Positions 38,035 to 47,511 of a stretch of 64,000 nucleotides of DNA are shown in pieces. The DNA comes from Pectobacterium parmentieri. GTDB taxonomy: Bacteria; Pseudomonadota; Gammaproteobacteria; Enterobacterales; Enterobacteriaceae. The notes under the pieces are model-generated. The model did no database searches and was not told the DNA's origin. It saw only the letters and a list, made by a program, of their open reading frames with translations. Where the stretch lies: positions 4,216,001 through 4,280,000 of the forward strand of contig NZ_CP015749.1 in NCBI RefSeq assembly GCF_001742145.1, read 5' to 3'. Made by a program: the position numbers and the translations under genes. Numbering within the stretch: position 1 is the first letter of the stretch; the number at the start of each line of letters is the position of its first letter.

Positions 38035-38661
38035 TTATTTTTTCGCGCCAGCGAAACGAGCCGCAGCTTCGTCCCAGTTCAGCACGTTCCAGAATGCTTT
38101 AGCGTAATCTGGGCGACGGTTTTGGAATTTCAGGTAGTAAGCGTGTTCCCATACGTCCAGACCGACGATTGGGTAGCCAGAGGTACCAGAAATCGCTTCA
38201 CCCATCAGCGGACTGTCTTGGTTTGCGGTAGAAACCACAGCCAGCTTGCCGTCGTCTTTCAGAACCAGCCAAGCCCAGCCAGAGCCAAAGCGGGTTGCTG
38301 CTGCTTGCTCAAATTTCTCTTTAAACGCATCAACGCTGCCGAAATCGCGTTCGATTGCTGCTTTCAGATCGCCAGCCAGCGTAGTGCCTAATTTCAGGCC
38401 TTTCCAAAACAGGCTGTGGTTAGCGTGGCCGCCAGCGTTGTTACGCAGTGCTGCTTTTTTCTCGGCAGGGACCTTATCCAGTTGAGCAATCAGCTCTTCA
38501 ACCGATAATTTAGCCAGCTCAGGCAGGGATTCCAGCGCGGCATTAGCATTATTGACGTAAGCCTGATGGTGTTTGGAATGGTGAATTTCCATCGTTTCTT
38601 TGTCGAAATGCGGTTCCAGTGCGTCATAAGCATAAGGCAGCGATGGCAGTGAATAACTCAT
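38035..38661 (-). CDS. sodA: Manganese superoxide dismutase
   Basis: The 208-residue enzyme dismutates superoxide in the cytoplasm. It starts [20 protein letters not shown]. Metal ligands are visible as His27 in [11 protein letters not shown], a second His in [11 protein letters not shown], and Asp and His in [12 protein letters not shown]. The GG in [10 protein letters not shown] and the DVWEHAYY block follow the Mn-type pattern. A five-residue longer in-frame start at 38676 has no support. A Fur-like sequence lies upstream. Confidence 0.96.
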   Translation of the reverse strand: MSYSLPSLPYAYDALEPHFDKETMEIHHSKHHQAYVNNANAALESLPELAKLSVEELIAQLDKVPAEKKAALRNNAGGHANHSLFWKGLKLGTTLAGDLKAAIERDFGSVDAFKEKFEQAAATRFGSGWAWLVLKDDGKLAVVSTANQDSPLMGEAISGTSGYPIVGLDVWEHAYYLKFQNRRPDYAKAFWNVLNWDEAAARFAGAKK

Positions 38662-38747
38662 GTTTAGCATCTCCATGGTAAAAAAAATGTTACGGCACTG
38701 TTCTGTTAGTACCGCGTAAGCAATACGTTCATTATAGTTAATTAAAT

Positions 38748-38767
38748 GATATTGAAAATGATTATTC
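38748..38767. promoter_or_regulatory. Possible Fur box upstream of sodA
   Basis: GATATTGAAAATGATTATTC resembles the Fur consensus with several mismatches and lies about 90 bp upstream of the sodA start. In E. coli sodA is repressed by Fur (and by ArcA). The match is weaker than at 8740. Confidence 0.45.
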
Positions 38768-38919
38768 TCGATCTGGTGTGATGAACCATATTGCTTTACC
38801 TCATGATAACAAACGGTTATGTCGTTATTGCATTATGTAAAAACAAATTAATCTATACCGTCATGCTTCAAATAGCGTGTGTGCCTGTGGAAAACCATCG
38901 TGATTCTGACGGCAATGGC

Positions 38920-39753
38920 TTACTCGCTCAGGCGTTGCGGATGCGTGTAAATTGTCGCATGTCCTGGTCGACAAAAACCCACCAGCGTCAGGTTGCAGCG
39001 CCGTGCAACGTCAACGGCCAGCGAAGTGGCTGCCGAGACAGCAAACAGGATTTCCACGCCACACATGGCAGATTTTTGTACCATTTCATAGCTGGCTCGG
39101 CTGGAAACCAGTGCCGCCCCTTGCTGCCATCCTTGCTTTGCTCGAGTGCCAAGCAATTTATCCAGCGCGACATGGCGGCCGACGTCTTCACTCCCCCCGC
39201 ACAGCGTGCCGTCTGGTGCAATCCAGCTTGCGGCATGAGTACAACCGGTCATCTGGCCGATCTTCTGCACATCACGCAGTCGCGTCAGCGCATTTTCAAG
39301 TTTGCTGAGGGAAAATGTCTGGGTGAAAGGCAGAGGCACCACCGGTTTGCCGATTTCCGCAAGCTGCTCTACGCCACATACGCCGCAGCCTGTGCGCCCG
39401 TCCATCGATCTGCGTCGTTCTTTTAGCCCGGCAAAGCGTCGGCTGGAAAGCTCAATGTGAACTTCAATACCGTTACAGGCGGGGTGCACATCAATACCGT
39501 AGATATCTGCTGGTGATTGGATAATACCTTCCGATAAGGAAAACCCGAGAGCGAACGGTTCCAACTCTTTCGGTGAAGCCATCATCACAACATGTGAGAT
39601 GCCGTTATAAACCAGCGCAATAGGTACCTCTTCCGCCAGCCAGTCAGACTGTGGCTGATGCAGCGAATCGGGGTGATAGACCGAATGTTGCATTGCGCCT
39701 TCAAGGGCGGTATCTGCTCGTAAATGAACCTCTTCCACCTGAAATACCTGCAT
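38920..39753 (-). CDS. fdhD: Formate dehydrogenase accessory sulfurtransferase FdhD
   Basis: The product is 277 residues from [11 protein letters not shown]. FdhD transfers sulfur from IscS to the molybdenum cofactor of formate dehydrogenases. The essential cysteines lie in [13 protein letters not shown] (about residue 120), and the conserved GCTHAASWI and [17 protein letters not shown] segments follow. The longer in-frame start at 39792 lies within the ERIC-type repeat and is rejected; the chosen ATG has an AGGG ribosome site. No formate dehydrogenase genes are in view. Confidence 0.93.
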   Translation of the reverse strand: MQVFQVEEVHLRADTALEGAMQHSVYHPDSLHQPQSDWLAEEVPIALVYNGISHVVMMASPKELEPFALGFSLSEGIIQSPADIYGIDVHPACNGIEVHIELSSRRFAGLKERRRSMDGRTGCGVCGVEQLAEIGKPVVPLPFTQTFSLSKLENALTRLRDVQKIGQMTGCTHAASWIAPDGTLCGGSEDVGRHVALDKLLGTRAKQGWQQGAALVSSRASYEMVQKSAMCGVEILFAVSAATSLAVDVARRCNLTLVGFCRPGHATIYTHPQRLSE

Positions 39754-39780
39754 GTTAGTAACCCTGGAAATTAAAAGTAT

Positions 39781-39923
39781 TATACCCGTCATACTTCAAG
39801 TTGTATGTGCGTTGGCTACGCTTAAATACTCGGCCCGTCGTGGGCCTCGCCCTAAAGGGCCAACGCTTTGCGTTGTTCAAAACGTTAACGTTTTGTCCTG
39901 AAACTCGAATTATTTAGGGTATA
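39781..39923 (+). repeat. ERIC-type element without core, with insert modules (copy 3)
   Basis: The element starts TATACCCGTCATACTTCAAG and ends CTCGAATTATTTAGGGTATA. Inside are GC-rich hairpin modules (CGGCCCGTCGTGGGCC, GCCCTAAAGGGC) and an AAAACGTTAACGTTTT palindrome, which are shared with copy 4, but the ERIC core is missing. It lies 27 bp upstream of the fdhD start codon. The remainder of the gap to aldB (39924-40165) holds no gene. Confidence 0.8.
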
Positions 39924-40165
39924 CCTCACAGCGCCTGAAGGGATGCGAATTTTTCTCCAGGAACAGCGAGTGTGCTCGCATAGCAATGTGTATTTTTCCT
40001 GCAACAGGAAAGAAACTGTGCGTCAACTCGAAGAGTTGCCTTCTTCTCTGACCGAATCCTGTCGCTAACGCCATACCCCGTATAGGCTTCATGTAGCGGC
40101 TTACTGCTTGCCTCTTTTTTTCACTGCAGCATGGCCGCTCACCCGGAAATGAAAAGGAGACTGAA

Positions 40166-41701
40166 ATGGCGCACGATAATCTCGAAGGCCGATCTGCATC
40201 TGGTGACGTCGGCTTTCTTAATCTGAAAAAACGCTATGACAATTTTATCGGCGGAGCTTGGGTTCCACCTGATGCGGGTCAGTATTTTGTTAATTTGACG
40301 CCAGTAACGGGTCAACCGATGTGTGAAGTAGCCAGTTCGACAACGCGAGATATTGACCATGCGTTGGATGCTGCTCATAACGCAAAAGCGGAATGGGGTG
40401 GCCTGTCGGTGCAGGAACGGGCGCTGGTGCTTAATCGTATTGCCGACCGGATGGAACAAAACCTTGAACGGTTGGCGCAGGTGGAAACCTGGGATAACGG
40501 CAAACCAATACGTGAAACCAGCGGGGCGGATGTGCCGCTGGCGATTGACCACTTCCGCTATTTCGCGGCCTGTATCCGGGCACAAGAGGGGGCGATTAGC
40601 GAAATCGACGGCGACACGGTGGCCTATCATTTTCATGAACCTCTCGGTGTTGTTGCGCAGATTATTCCCTGGAACTTCCCGCTGCTGATGGCCTGTTGGA
40701 AGATGGCACCAGCACTGGCCGCCGGTAACTGTATTGTGCTGAAGCCTGCCAAGTTGACGCCGATGTCGGTGCTAATTTTGATGGAGCTGATTCAGGATCT
40801 ATTACCTGCGGGGGTCATTAATGTCGTCAATGGGTCGGGAAGCGAGATTGGTGAGTATCTGGCAACATCGAAACGCGTTGCGAAAGTTGCGTTCACCGGA
40901 TCGACCGAGGTTGGCCAGCAGATCATGAGCTATGCGGCGCAAAACGTGACGCCGGTGACGCTGGAACTGGGTGGTAAATCGCCAAACATCTTTTTTGCCG
41001 ATGTGATGGATAAGGAAGATAGCTTCTTTGATAAAGCGCTCGAAGGTTTCACGCTGTTTGCCTTCAATCAGGGAGAAGTTTGCACCTGCCCGAGCCGCGC
41101 ACTAGTGCAGGAATCGATCTATGATCGCTTTATGGAGCGGGCAATCAAGCGCGTTGAGGCTATCCGTATCGGTAACCCGCTGGACAGCAAAACCATGATG
41201 GGCGCACAGGTGTCAGCAGGCCAGCTTGATACCATCCTTAACTATATTGATATCGGTAAGAAAGAGGGCGCTCGGGTGCTCACGGGTGGCCAGCGTAAGG
41301 CTATGCCAGATGGGCTGGCGGAAGGTTACTATCTGGAGCCGACGATATTATTCGGTAAAAACAGCATGCGTGTCTTCCAGGAGGAAATCTTTGGCCCGGT
41401 GCTGGCGGTAACGACGTTCAAGACGATGGATGATGCACTGGAGATAGCCAACGACACGGAATACGGTCTGGGCGCAGGCGTGTGGAGCCGCAATGGTAAT
41501 ATCGCTTACCGAATGGGGCGTGGCATTCAGGCGGGTCGAGTTTGGACCAATTGTTATCACGCCTATCCGGCACATGCTGCGTTTGGGGGCTATAAGCAGT
41601 CTGGTATCGGGCGTGAAAACCATAAAATGATGTTGGAGCACTATCAACAAACTAAATGCCTGTTGGTGAGCTACTCTGATAAGCCGATGGGGCTGTTCTA
41701 A
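40166..41701 (+). CDS. aldB: NAD(P)-dependent aldehyde dehydrogenase AldB
   Basis: The 511-residue enzyme oxidises acetaldehyde and related aldehydes. It has the NAD-binding [12 protein letters not shown] motif, the general-base Glu in [13 protein letters not shown], and the catalytic Cys in [12 protein letters not shown]. The length and the GEVCTCPSR and [18 protein letters not shown] segments are AldB-like. A strong ribosome site (AAAGGAGA) precedes the ATG. It is divergent from fdhD with the ERIC-type element in between. Confidence 0.92.
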   Translation: MAHDNLEGRSASGDVGFLNLKKRYDNFIGGAWVPPDAGQYFVNLTPVTGQPMCEVASSTTRDIDHALDAAHNAKAEWGGLSVQERALVLNRIADRMEQNLERLAQVETWDNGKPIRETSGADVPLAIDHFRYFAACIRAQEGAISEIDGDTVAYHFHEPLGVVAQIIPWNFPLLMACWKMAPALAAGNCIVLKPAKLTPMSVLILMELIQDLLPAGVINVVNGSGSEIGEYLATSKRVAKVAFTGSTEVGQQIMSYAAQNVTPVTLELGGKSPNIFFADVMDKEDSFFDKALEGFTLFAFNQGEVCTCPSRALVQESIYDRFMERAIKRVEAIRIGNPLDSKTMMGAQVSAGQLDTILNYIDIGKKEGARVLTGGQRKAMPDGLAEGYYLEPTILFGKNSMRVFQEEIFGPVLAVTTFKTMDDALEIANDTEYGLGAGVWSRNGNIAYRMGRGIQAGRVWTNCYHAYPAHAAFGGYKQSGIGRENHKMMLEHYQQTKCLLVSYSDKPMGLF

Positions 41702-41908
41702 CAGCATACTTCCTTAAAACCCTGCGCGCCTGCCACTGCGGGTGGGTGCGCATGCATAGCCTAAATCGATGCGGATTTTCCGCGTTAATTCGTCCTGAGT
41801 ACTCAGATTTTCCCGATGGTTAGTTGCTGATCGTTGATAGTAGATTGTGTCGGCGCTTAACAACGGCTACGCTGTTTTGAATAGCGCTTTGCTTTCAAGA
41901 GGTTGTGC

Positions 41909-42901
41909 ATGACGGATAAGATCGGCTGGATTGATAACCTGCGGGCGCTGGCCTGCATGATGGTCGTTCTGATTCATAGCACAACCTACTATATTACTGC
42001 GGGCGGCACGCCGGGCGATGGGCATTGGGATGTGGCGAATGTCTTGAACTCTGCTTCACGTGTCTGCGTCCCGTTGTTTTTCATGATCTCGGGCTACTTA
42101 TTTTTTGGTGAACGCAGTGCGGGGAAGAAACACTTCCTGCGCATCGGCTTATGTCTGCTTTTTTATAGTACGGTCGCGCTGATCTATATTGCGACACTTA
42201 CACCGATTAATGGCCTGAATTCATTGCACCATGCGCTGCAAAAACCGATCTTTTATCACTTATGGTTTTTCTACGCCATTGTAGTGATTTATCTACTCTC
42301 TCCACTTATTACCATCAAGCCAGTATCGGGCAAATATTTAGCGGTCTTGATTATCTTATTAGCTGTTGTCGCCAACCCCAATACGGGGCGAGTGGGGTTT
42401 GAAGGTTTTAAATTACTGCCTGTTAATCTCTATATTTACGGTGATACGTTTTACTACGTACTGTATGCCGCGCTGGGGCGCGCATTGGGGGTGTTGGACG
42501 TGCCTAAGAAAGTTGTGCTCGCTGCTATTCCCTTTTTCATCGCGTGTGTCGCATTAGTGGCGATGGGGACGAAGCACCACACATTATTGAATGATACGTT
42601 CACCCAGACATTTTATATCTACTGCGGCCCACTGGTGTTTCTGGCTGCCGTTAGCCTGCTGATTGTGTTTAAGCATTACTTTAGCCAGCGGGTTTTGCCC
42701 GGTTTTGCCACTATTTCACGCCATTCGCTGGCGATTTACGGTTTTCACGCGTTGTTCATTCACTATCTGCGTACGCATGATGTCGCGTTGCCATCTTACC
42801 CGGTTCTCGATATTTTCTATGTCTTCACCGTCGCGCTGGTGGCCAGCCTGCTGCTTTCGATGGCGCTACAGAAGATTGATGTGCGGCGCTGGGTGAGTTG
42901 A
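41909..42901 (+). CDS. wecH: Membrane O-acetyltransferase WecH (YiaH)
   Basis: The 330-residue protein is an acyltransferase-3 family enzyme with about ten membrane spans. It starts MTDKIGWIDNLRALACMMVV, with the family motif around residues 8-20, and contains SASRVCVPLFFMISGYLFFG. It is highly similar to E. coli WecH, which O-acetylates enterobacterial common antigen. The in-frame ATG at 41903 adds two residues; the chosen ATG has an AGAGG ribosome site. It converges on xylB. Confidence 0.9.
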   Translation: MTDKIGWIDNLRALACMMVVLIHSTTYYITAGGTPGDGHWDVANVLNSASRVCVPLFFMISGYLFFGERSAGKKHFLRIGLCLLFYSTVALIYIATLTPINGLNSLHHALQKPIFYHLWFFYAIVVIYLLSPLITIKPVSGKYLAVLIILLAVVANPNTGRVGFEGFKLLPVNLYIYGDTFYYVLYAALGRALGVLDVPKKVVLAAIPFFIACVALVAMGTKHHTLLNDTFTQTFYIYCGPLVFLAAVSLLIVFKHYFSQRVLPGFATISRHSLAIYGFHALFIHYLRTHDVALPSYPVLDIFYVFTVALVASLLLSMALQKIDVRRWVS

Positions 42902-42931
42902 GGAACTGTCCAGTACATCGGATGAACAGTG

Positions 42932-44389
42932 TTACATCAACGGACTAAGCTGTTGATAGAGTGCTTTAAATGTGCGCCTCCGCTCGGCATAGTCGGCGTG
43001 GCGCTGGGTATTCGGCTGATGAAGCTGCTCCAGCGGTAGCGGCGGCAGAAGGTCTGCCAGTGGCATATGGGGATGCATAGCGATTTGTGCCAGACGGGCA
43101 GCACCTAGCGCTGGACCGACATCGCCTCCTGTGCGGTACTCCAACGTTTGGCCGCTGATATCTGCCAGCATTTGCCGCCAGTAGGCGCTGCGAGCGCCAC
43201 CACCAATCAGCGTGATGCTATCGGGCTTGAGTCCAGTCATATGCAGTGCATCTATTCCATCGGCAAGCGCAAATCCCACGCCTTCCAGTACCGCTTTTGC
43301 CAGTTCTGGGCGACCGTGTTGATGGGTGAGCCCCCAGAATGCCCCTTTGGCATCGGGATTATTGTGCGGCGTGCGTTCACCGGACAAATAGGGTAAGAAC
43401 CAGACTGGCGTGATTGTGTCATCGACTGGCATCGAGGCGACTTCCTGCAACATTGCGGACACGCTCTCAGCGTGTGTCAGGTGGGCGACCCAATCCAGGC
43501 AAGACGCTGCGCTTAACATCACGGACATTAGGTGCCAGGTATTCGGCAGTGCATGGCAGAAGCTGTGGACGGCATGCTGCGGGTTGCTGAGAAAGCCGTC
43601 GCTGACGGCGAAGTAAACGCCGGAGGTGCCGAGAGACAGCATTGCCTGACCGGTTTGAAACAGCCCGACGCCAATCGCGCCTGCTGCGTTATCTCCACCG
43701 CCAGCAATAACGGGGACGGGATCCATACCCCAGCGACTGGCGATGTCAGGTCGCAGATAACCGGTAATTTGGCTGCCTTCATACAGTGTGGGCATGTGTT
43801 CACGGGTCAGCGAACAGGCTTCCAGCAGAGCGTCGCTCCAGTCCCGTTTGGCGACGTCCAGCCAAAGGGTTCCAGCCGCATCGGACATATCGCTGGCAAA
43901 TTCCCCTGTCAGACGCCAGCGAAGATAGTCTTTTGGCAGCAGGACCTTGTCGATTTGGCGAAAGATAGTACTTTCGTTTTCCTGCACCCATTTTAGTTTG
44001 GGGGCAGTAAAACCTGGCATCATCAGGTTGCCGGTAATCTGGCGTGATGTAGGCACTAATTGTTCCAGTGTTCGGCATTGAGCTGCGCTACGTCCGTCAT
44101 TCCAGAGAATCGCAGGGCGCAGCACGTTCTGGTGGGCGTCCAGCAAGGTGGCCCCGTGCATTTGCCCGGTTAACCCCAGCGCTTTCACGGCGTGAAGGTT
44201 GTGTGTTGCTGCCAATGCTTGTAGTGCCTGGTCGGTTGCCTGCCACCAGTCTTCAGGCGCTTGTTCCGACCAGAGCGGGTGCGGACGCGAAATGCTCAAC
44301 GCAGCGCTATGGCTAGCAATCACCTCTCCAGCTTCATCCAGCAGGATGGCTTTAACACCGGACGTACCCAGATCAATACCGATATACAT
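42932..44389 (-). CDS. xylB: Xylulokinase
   Basis: The 485-residue FGGY-family kinase phosphorylates D-xylulose at the expense of ATP. It starts MYIGIDLGTSGVKAILLDEA, the phosphate-binding motif, and contains GLTGQMHGATLLD, the catalytic region IAGGGDNAAGAIGVG, and the ATP-binding LIGGGARSAYWRQMLAD near 390. It follows xylA in the same direction after a 330-bp gap occupied mostly by a repeat. Confidence 0.96.
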   Translation of the reverse strand: MYIGIDLGTSGVKAILLDEAGEVIASHSAALSISRPHPLWSEQAPEDWWQATDQALQALAATHNLHAVKALGLTGQMHGATLLDAHQNVLRPAILWNDGRSAAQCRTLEQLVPTSRQITGNLMMPGFTAPKLKWVQENESTIFRQIDKVLLPKDYLRWRLTGEFASDMSDAAGTLWLDVAKRDWSDALLEACSLTREHMPTLYEGSQITGYLRPDIASRWGMDPVPVIAGGGDNAAGAIGVGLFQTGQAMLSLGTSGVYFAVSDGFLSNPQHAVHSFCHALPNTWHLMSVMLSAASCLDWVAHLTHAESVSAMLQEVASMPVDDTITPVWFLPYLSGERTPHNNPDAKGAFWGLTHQHGRPELAKAVLEGVGFALADGIDALHMTGLKPDSITLIGGGARSAYWRQMLADISGQTLEYRTGGDVGPALGAARLAQIAMHPHMPLADLLPPLPLEQLHQPNTQRHADYAERRRTFKALYQQLSPLM

Positions 44390-44463
44390 AGTGGCTCCTG
44401 ATAACCTCGTGCTACGGCAGTTTTTAACCTGCCGCAGTAGGCAAGCGTACCGTTTTAGCCAAA

Positions 44464-44733
44464 TTACCCGTCATACTTCAAGTTGCATGTGCGTTGGCTG
44501 CGTTCAAATACTCGGCCCGTCGTGGGCCTCGCCCTGAAGGGCCGCTGCAAGCAGCGTTCAAATCTGCTCCCGGCAGATTTGTCACCCGAATCACTTACCT
44601 GAGTAAGCTCATCGGGATTCCCTCTCTTGCCGCGTTACGATGCTCATAACTGAGCATCGCCCTAAAGGGCTAACGCTTCGCGTTGTTCAAAACGTTAACG
44701 TTTTGTCCTGAAACTCGAATTATTTAGGGTATA
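44464..44733 (+). repeat. Expanded ERIC element between xylA and xylB (copy 4)
   Basis: A 270-bp element with ERIC termini (CCCGTCATACTTCAAG at the left, CTCGAATTATTTAGGGTATA at the right). An ERIC core occupies about 44580-44633, recognisable by ATCACTTACC and GTAAGCTCATCGGGATTC. Two insertions flank the core. The left one is bounded by a 10-bp direct repeat GCGTTCAAAT (44500-44509 and 44554-44563). The right one contains GATGCTCA/TGAGCATC and AAAACGTTAACGTTTT hairpins. The right end runs into xylA and supplies its stop codon. The flanking 44390-44463 holds nothing recognisable. Confidence 0.85.
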
Positions 44734-46042
44734 GATGGCGGTTAACCAGATTTTCCAGCAATTCCTGCTGGCCACTCTGGTGCTGTGGTGCCAGTTGATG
44801 GCTTTGCGCATAATGGGCGAGCGATTCCAGCGATGAATTACCTTGCAGAATTTGCTGACCCAGTTCCCCATTCCAGCCCGCATAGCGCTTGGCGACCAGT
44901 TGATTGAGCTTATCATCTTCAATCATTCTGGCGGCAGCCTTGAGCGCCAGCGCCATCGTATCCATCGCGCCGATATGCGCATGGAAAAGGTCATAGCGAT
45001 CGGTGCTCTGACGGCGAACTTTGGCGTCAAAGTTCAGGCCACCCGTCGTAAAGCCGCCCGCTTTAAGAATCTCATACATGATCAGCGCGTTCTCTTCCAC
45101 GCTGTTAGGGAACTGATCGGTGTCCCAGCCAAGCTGCGGATCGCCGCGATTAGCATCGACCGATCCGAAAACGCCGAGCGCGACAGCGGTGGCGATCTCA
45201 TGGTGGAATGAATGACCCGCCAGCGTCGCGTGGTTGGCTTCCACGTTAACTTTAATCTCTTTTTCCAGCCCAAACTGTTTGAGGAAGCCATAAACGGTGG
45301 CGACATCGTAATCGTACTGGTGTTTGGTCGGTTCCTGCGGCTTTGGCTCGATGAGCAGCGTGCCCTGAAAACCAATTTTGTGTTTATGCTCGACAACCAT
45401 CTGCATGAAGCGGCCGATCTGTTCACGTTCCTGACGCAGATCGGTATTGAGCAGCGTTTCATATCCCTCACGCCCACCCCAAAGTACATAGTTTTCACCG
45501 CCCAGTTTTTTGGTGGCGTTCATCGCGGTGAACACCTGCGTGGCCGCCCAGGCAAATACATCAGGGTCAGGGTTGGTGGCTGCACCTGCGCCATAACGGG
45601 GATTGGTGAAGCAGTTGGCGGTGCCCCACAGCAGCTTTACACCGCTAGCCTGCTGTTTTTCCGCCAGCACATCGGTGATCACGGCAAAATTATGTAGATA
45701 CTCTTTCAGTGAGTTCCCTTCTGGAGCGACATCGACGTCATGAAAGCAGTAGTAAGGCACGCTCAGTTTTTGAAAGAATTCGAATGCGATGTCCGCCTTG
45801 CGCTTCGCCAACTCCAGCGCGTCGCCTGACTGTTGCCACGGACGGGCAAAGGAGCCGACGCCAAACATGTCCGCTCCGTTCCAGCAGAATGTGTGCCAAT
45901 ACGCGACGGCAAAACGCAGATGGTCCGCCATACGTTTACCGAGAATTTCCTGATCGGGATTGTAGTGACGAAAGGCGAAGGGATTGTCGCTTTGGCTACC
46001 TTCATAACGGACTTTTTCGATCTGTTCAAAATAGGCTTGCAT
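44720..46042 (-). CDS. xylA: Xylose isomerase
   Basis: The 440-residue enzyme converts D-xylose to D-xylulose. It starts [20 protein letters not shown]. The active-site His101 and Asp104 are in [13 protein letters not shown], and the metal-binding Glu and Asp/His residues are in [16 protein letters not shown] and [17 protein letters not shown]. Length equals E. coli XylA. The last residues LYPK and the TAA stop are read from the end of the ERIC element, so the original C-terminus has been replaced over about four residues. The longer in-frame start at 46120 lies in the promoter region and is rejected. Confidence 0.96.
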   Translation of the reverse strand: MQAYFEQIEKVRYEGSQSDNPFAFRHYNPDQEILGKRMADHLRFAVAYWHTFCWNGADMFGVGSFARPWQQSGDALELAKRKADIAFEFFQKLSVPYYCFHDVDVAPEGNSLKEYLHNFAVITDVLAEKQQASGVKLLWGTANCFTNPRYGAGAATNPDPDVFAWAATQVFTAMNATKKLGGENYVLWGGREGYETLLNTDLRQEREQIGRFMQMVVEHKHKIGFQGTLLIEPKPQEPTKHQYDYDVATVYGFLKQFGLEKEIKVNVEANHATLAGHSFHHEIATAVALGVFGSVDANRGDPQLGWDTDQFPNSVEENALIMYEILKAGGFTTGGLNFDAKVRRQSTDRYDLFHAHIGAMDTMALALKAAARMIEDDKLNQLVAKRYAGWNGELGQQILQGNSSLESLAHYAQSHQLAPQHQSGQQELLENLVNRHLYPK

Positions 46043-46115
46043 CGTTGACTCCTTAGAAACCACCCAGACGGAAGAGACGGTAATGTGGTTAATTTTCGGA
46101 GCGGATGAGCATTTC

Positions 46116-46132
46116 CTCAATTACGTTATTTC
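46116..46132 (-). promoter_or_regulatory. Probable XylR operator on the xylA side
   Basis: CTCAATTACGTTATTTC (minus strand GAAATAACGTAATTGAG) is nearly identical to the sequence I remember upstream of E. coli xylA at the XylR site. It lies about 75-90 bp upstream of xylA. Confidence 0.6.
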
Positions 46133-46158
46133 ACACTGAAATTCAGAGAATTATTAAA

Positions 46159-46174
46159 TGTGCGCTGTGTCGCA
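46159..46174. promoter_or_regulatory. Probable CRP site in the xylA-xylF divergent promoter
   Basis: TGTGCGCTGTGTCGCA has one mismatch in each half of TGTGA-N6-TCACA and the right spacer. It sits between the two XylR-like sites, as the central CRP site does in E. coli. The rest of 46043-46391 holds no gene. Confidence 0.65.
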
Positions 46175-46268
46175 AAAATGACGGTATTTTAATCTGAATA
46201 CGCTCCGCAATAAGTAACAACATGAACATGTCACTCAACAATAAAATATGACTCGTATCAAAAAACGG

Positions 46269-46293
46269 GAATTAAACCAAAAAACATAATTGG
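46269..46293 (+). promoter_or_regulatory. Probable XylR operator on the xylF side
   Basis: Two CAAAAAAC units (46259-46266 and 46278-46285), each followed by an AATT, form a direct repeat about two helical turns apart, as expected for an AraC-type dimer. The right part resembles the E. coli site upstream of xylF. Confidence 0.55.
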
Positions 46294-46391
46294 AGGATAA
46301 AAATCTGTAATTGATGGGGGGATGTTTAGCGACAATACTCATCTGGCTATTGGAGTCCCCAGCCCTGCATTTTAAATAAAAAAGGTACGTT

Positions 46392-47390
46392 ATGATGAAA
46401 GTTAAACATTTTTTACTCTCAGCTTGTGCCGTGTTCACTTTAGCTTGTCAGCCCGGATTCGCGAAGGATGTTAAAATCGGCATGGCAATTGATGATTTGC
46501 GTCTTGAACGCTGGCAAAAAGATCGCGATCTTTTTGTTGAGCAAGCCAAAAAACAGGGCGCTGATGTTTTTGTTCAATCGGCAAATGGTAATGAAGCCAC
46601 GCAAATTTCTCAAATAGAAAACATGATCAATCGCGGTGTCGATGTATTGGTTATTATTCCTTATAACGGCCAAGTACTTGGCAATGTTATTGCGGAAGCA
46701 AAGCGTGAAGGAATAAAAGTGCTTGCTTACGATCGCATGATTAATAATGCGGATGTGGATTTTTATATTTCGTTTGATAATGAAAAGGTTGGTGAATTGC
46801 AGGCGAAATATCTTGTCGATAAGGTGCCCGGCGGGAACTACTTCTTAATGGGCGGTTCACCGGTTGATAATAATGCGAAGCTGTTTCGTCAGGGGCAAAT
46901 GAAAGTGCTCACGCCGCTGATCGAAAGCGGAAAAATCAAAGTGGTCGGCGATCAGTGGGTTGATGCCTGGTTACCGGAGAATGCGCTGAAAATTATGGAA
47001 AATGCGCTAACGGCGAACAGCAATAAGATTGATGCGGTTGTCGCGTCGAACGATGCTACGGCGGGCGGCGCGATTCAGGCGCTGGCTGCACAGGGACTGG
47101 CTGGAAAAGTTGCCATTTCCGGTCAGGATGCCGATCTGGCGGCAATCAAACGTATTGTGGCTGGCACGCAAACTATGACGGTCTATAAACCGATCAGCAA
47201 GCTGGCGAAAGATGCTGCGGATATCGCCGTGGCACTGGGTGCAGGTAAAGCACCTGAGTCTAATGCTAAATTGAACAATGGGTTGAAAGACATCCCTTCC
47301 TTCTTGCTCACGCCGATTCCCGTCGATAAATCCAATATTGATTCCACCGTCATTGCCGATGGCTTCCACAAAAAAGCGGACGTGTATTAA
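46392..47390 (+). CDS. xylF: D-xylose ABC transporter, periplasmic binding protein
   Basis: The 332-residue protein has a Sec signal peptide (about residues 1-24, ending PGFA) and a periplasmic sugar-binding domain of the ribose/xylose type, starting KDVKIGMAIDDLRLERWQKD. The conserved VVIPYNGQVL-type region, SFDNEKVGELQAKYLVDKVP and AIQALAAQGLAGKVAISGQD follow. It is the first gene of xylFGHR. ATG at 46395 could also be the start. Confidence 0.95.
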   Translation: MMKVKHFLLSACAVFTLACQPGFAKDVKIGMAIDDLRLERWQKDRDLFVEQAKKQGADVFVQSANGNEATQISQIENMINRGVDVLVIIPYNGQVLGNVIAEAKREGIKVLAYDRMINNADVDFYISFDNEKVGELQAKYLVDKVPGGNYFLMGGSPVDNNAKLFRQGQMKVLTPLIESGKIKVVGDQWVDAWLPENALKIMENALTANSNKIDAVVASNDATAGGAIQALAAQGLAGKVAISGQDADLAAIKRIVAGTQTMTVYKPISKLAKDAADIAVALGAGKAPESNAKLNNGLKDIPSFLLTPIPVDKSNIDSTVIADGFHKKADVY

Positions 47391-47496
47391 CGCACGTCGC
47401 AGCCACTAGATTTCAGGATGTAGGAAAGATGCCCACCGGGCCACGACATGAGGTTGTGGCTCACCACTGTCACAGACGAGGTCTGAGACACCTGAA

Positions 47497-47511
47497 TCAC
47501 GGAGGCCGTGA
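47497..47511 (+). promoter_or_regulatory. Hairpin enclosing the xylG ribosome-binding site
   Basis: TCACGG-AGG-CCGTGA forms a 6-bp stem whose loop and left arm contain the GGAGG ribosome site and whose right arm reaches the first base of the xylG ATG. It could lower xylG translation relative to xylF. Other short hairpins lie in the same 120-bp gap. Confidence 0.5.

Noticed and set aside
39754..39792. Longer fdhD start
   Set aside because: The start codon lies in the ERIC-type repeat and the added residues are not typical of FdhD.
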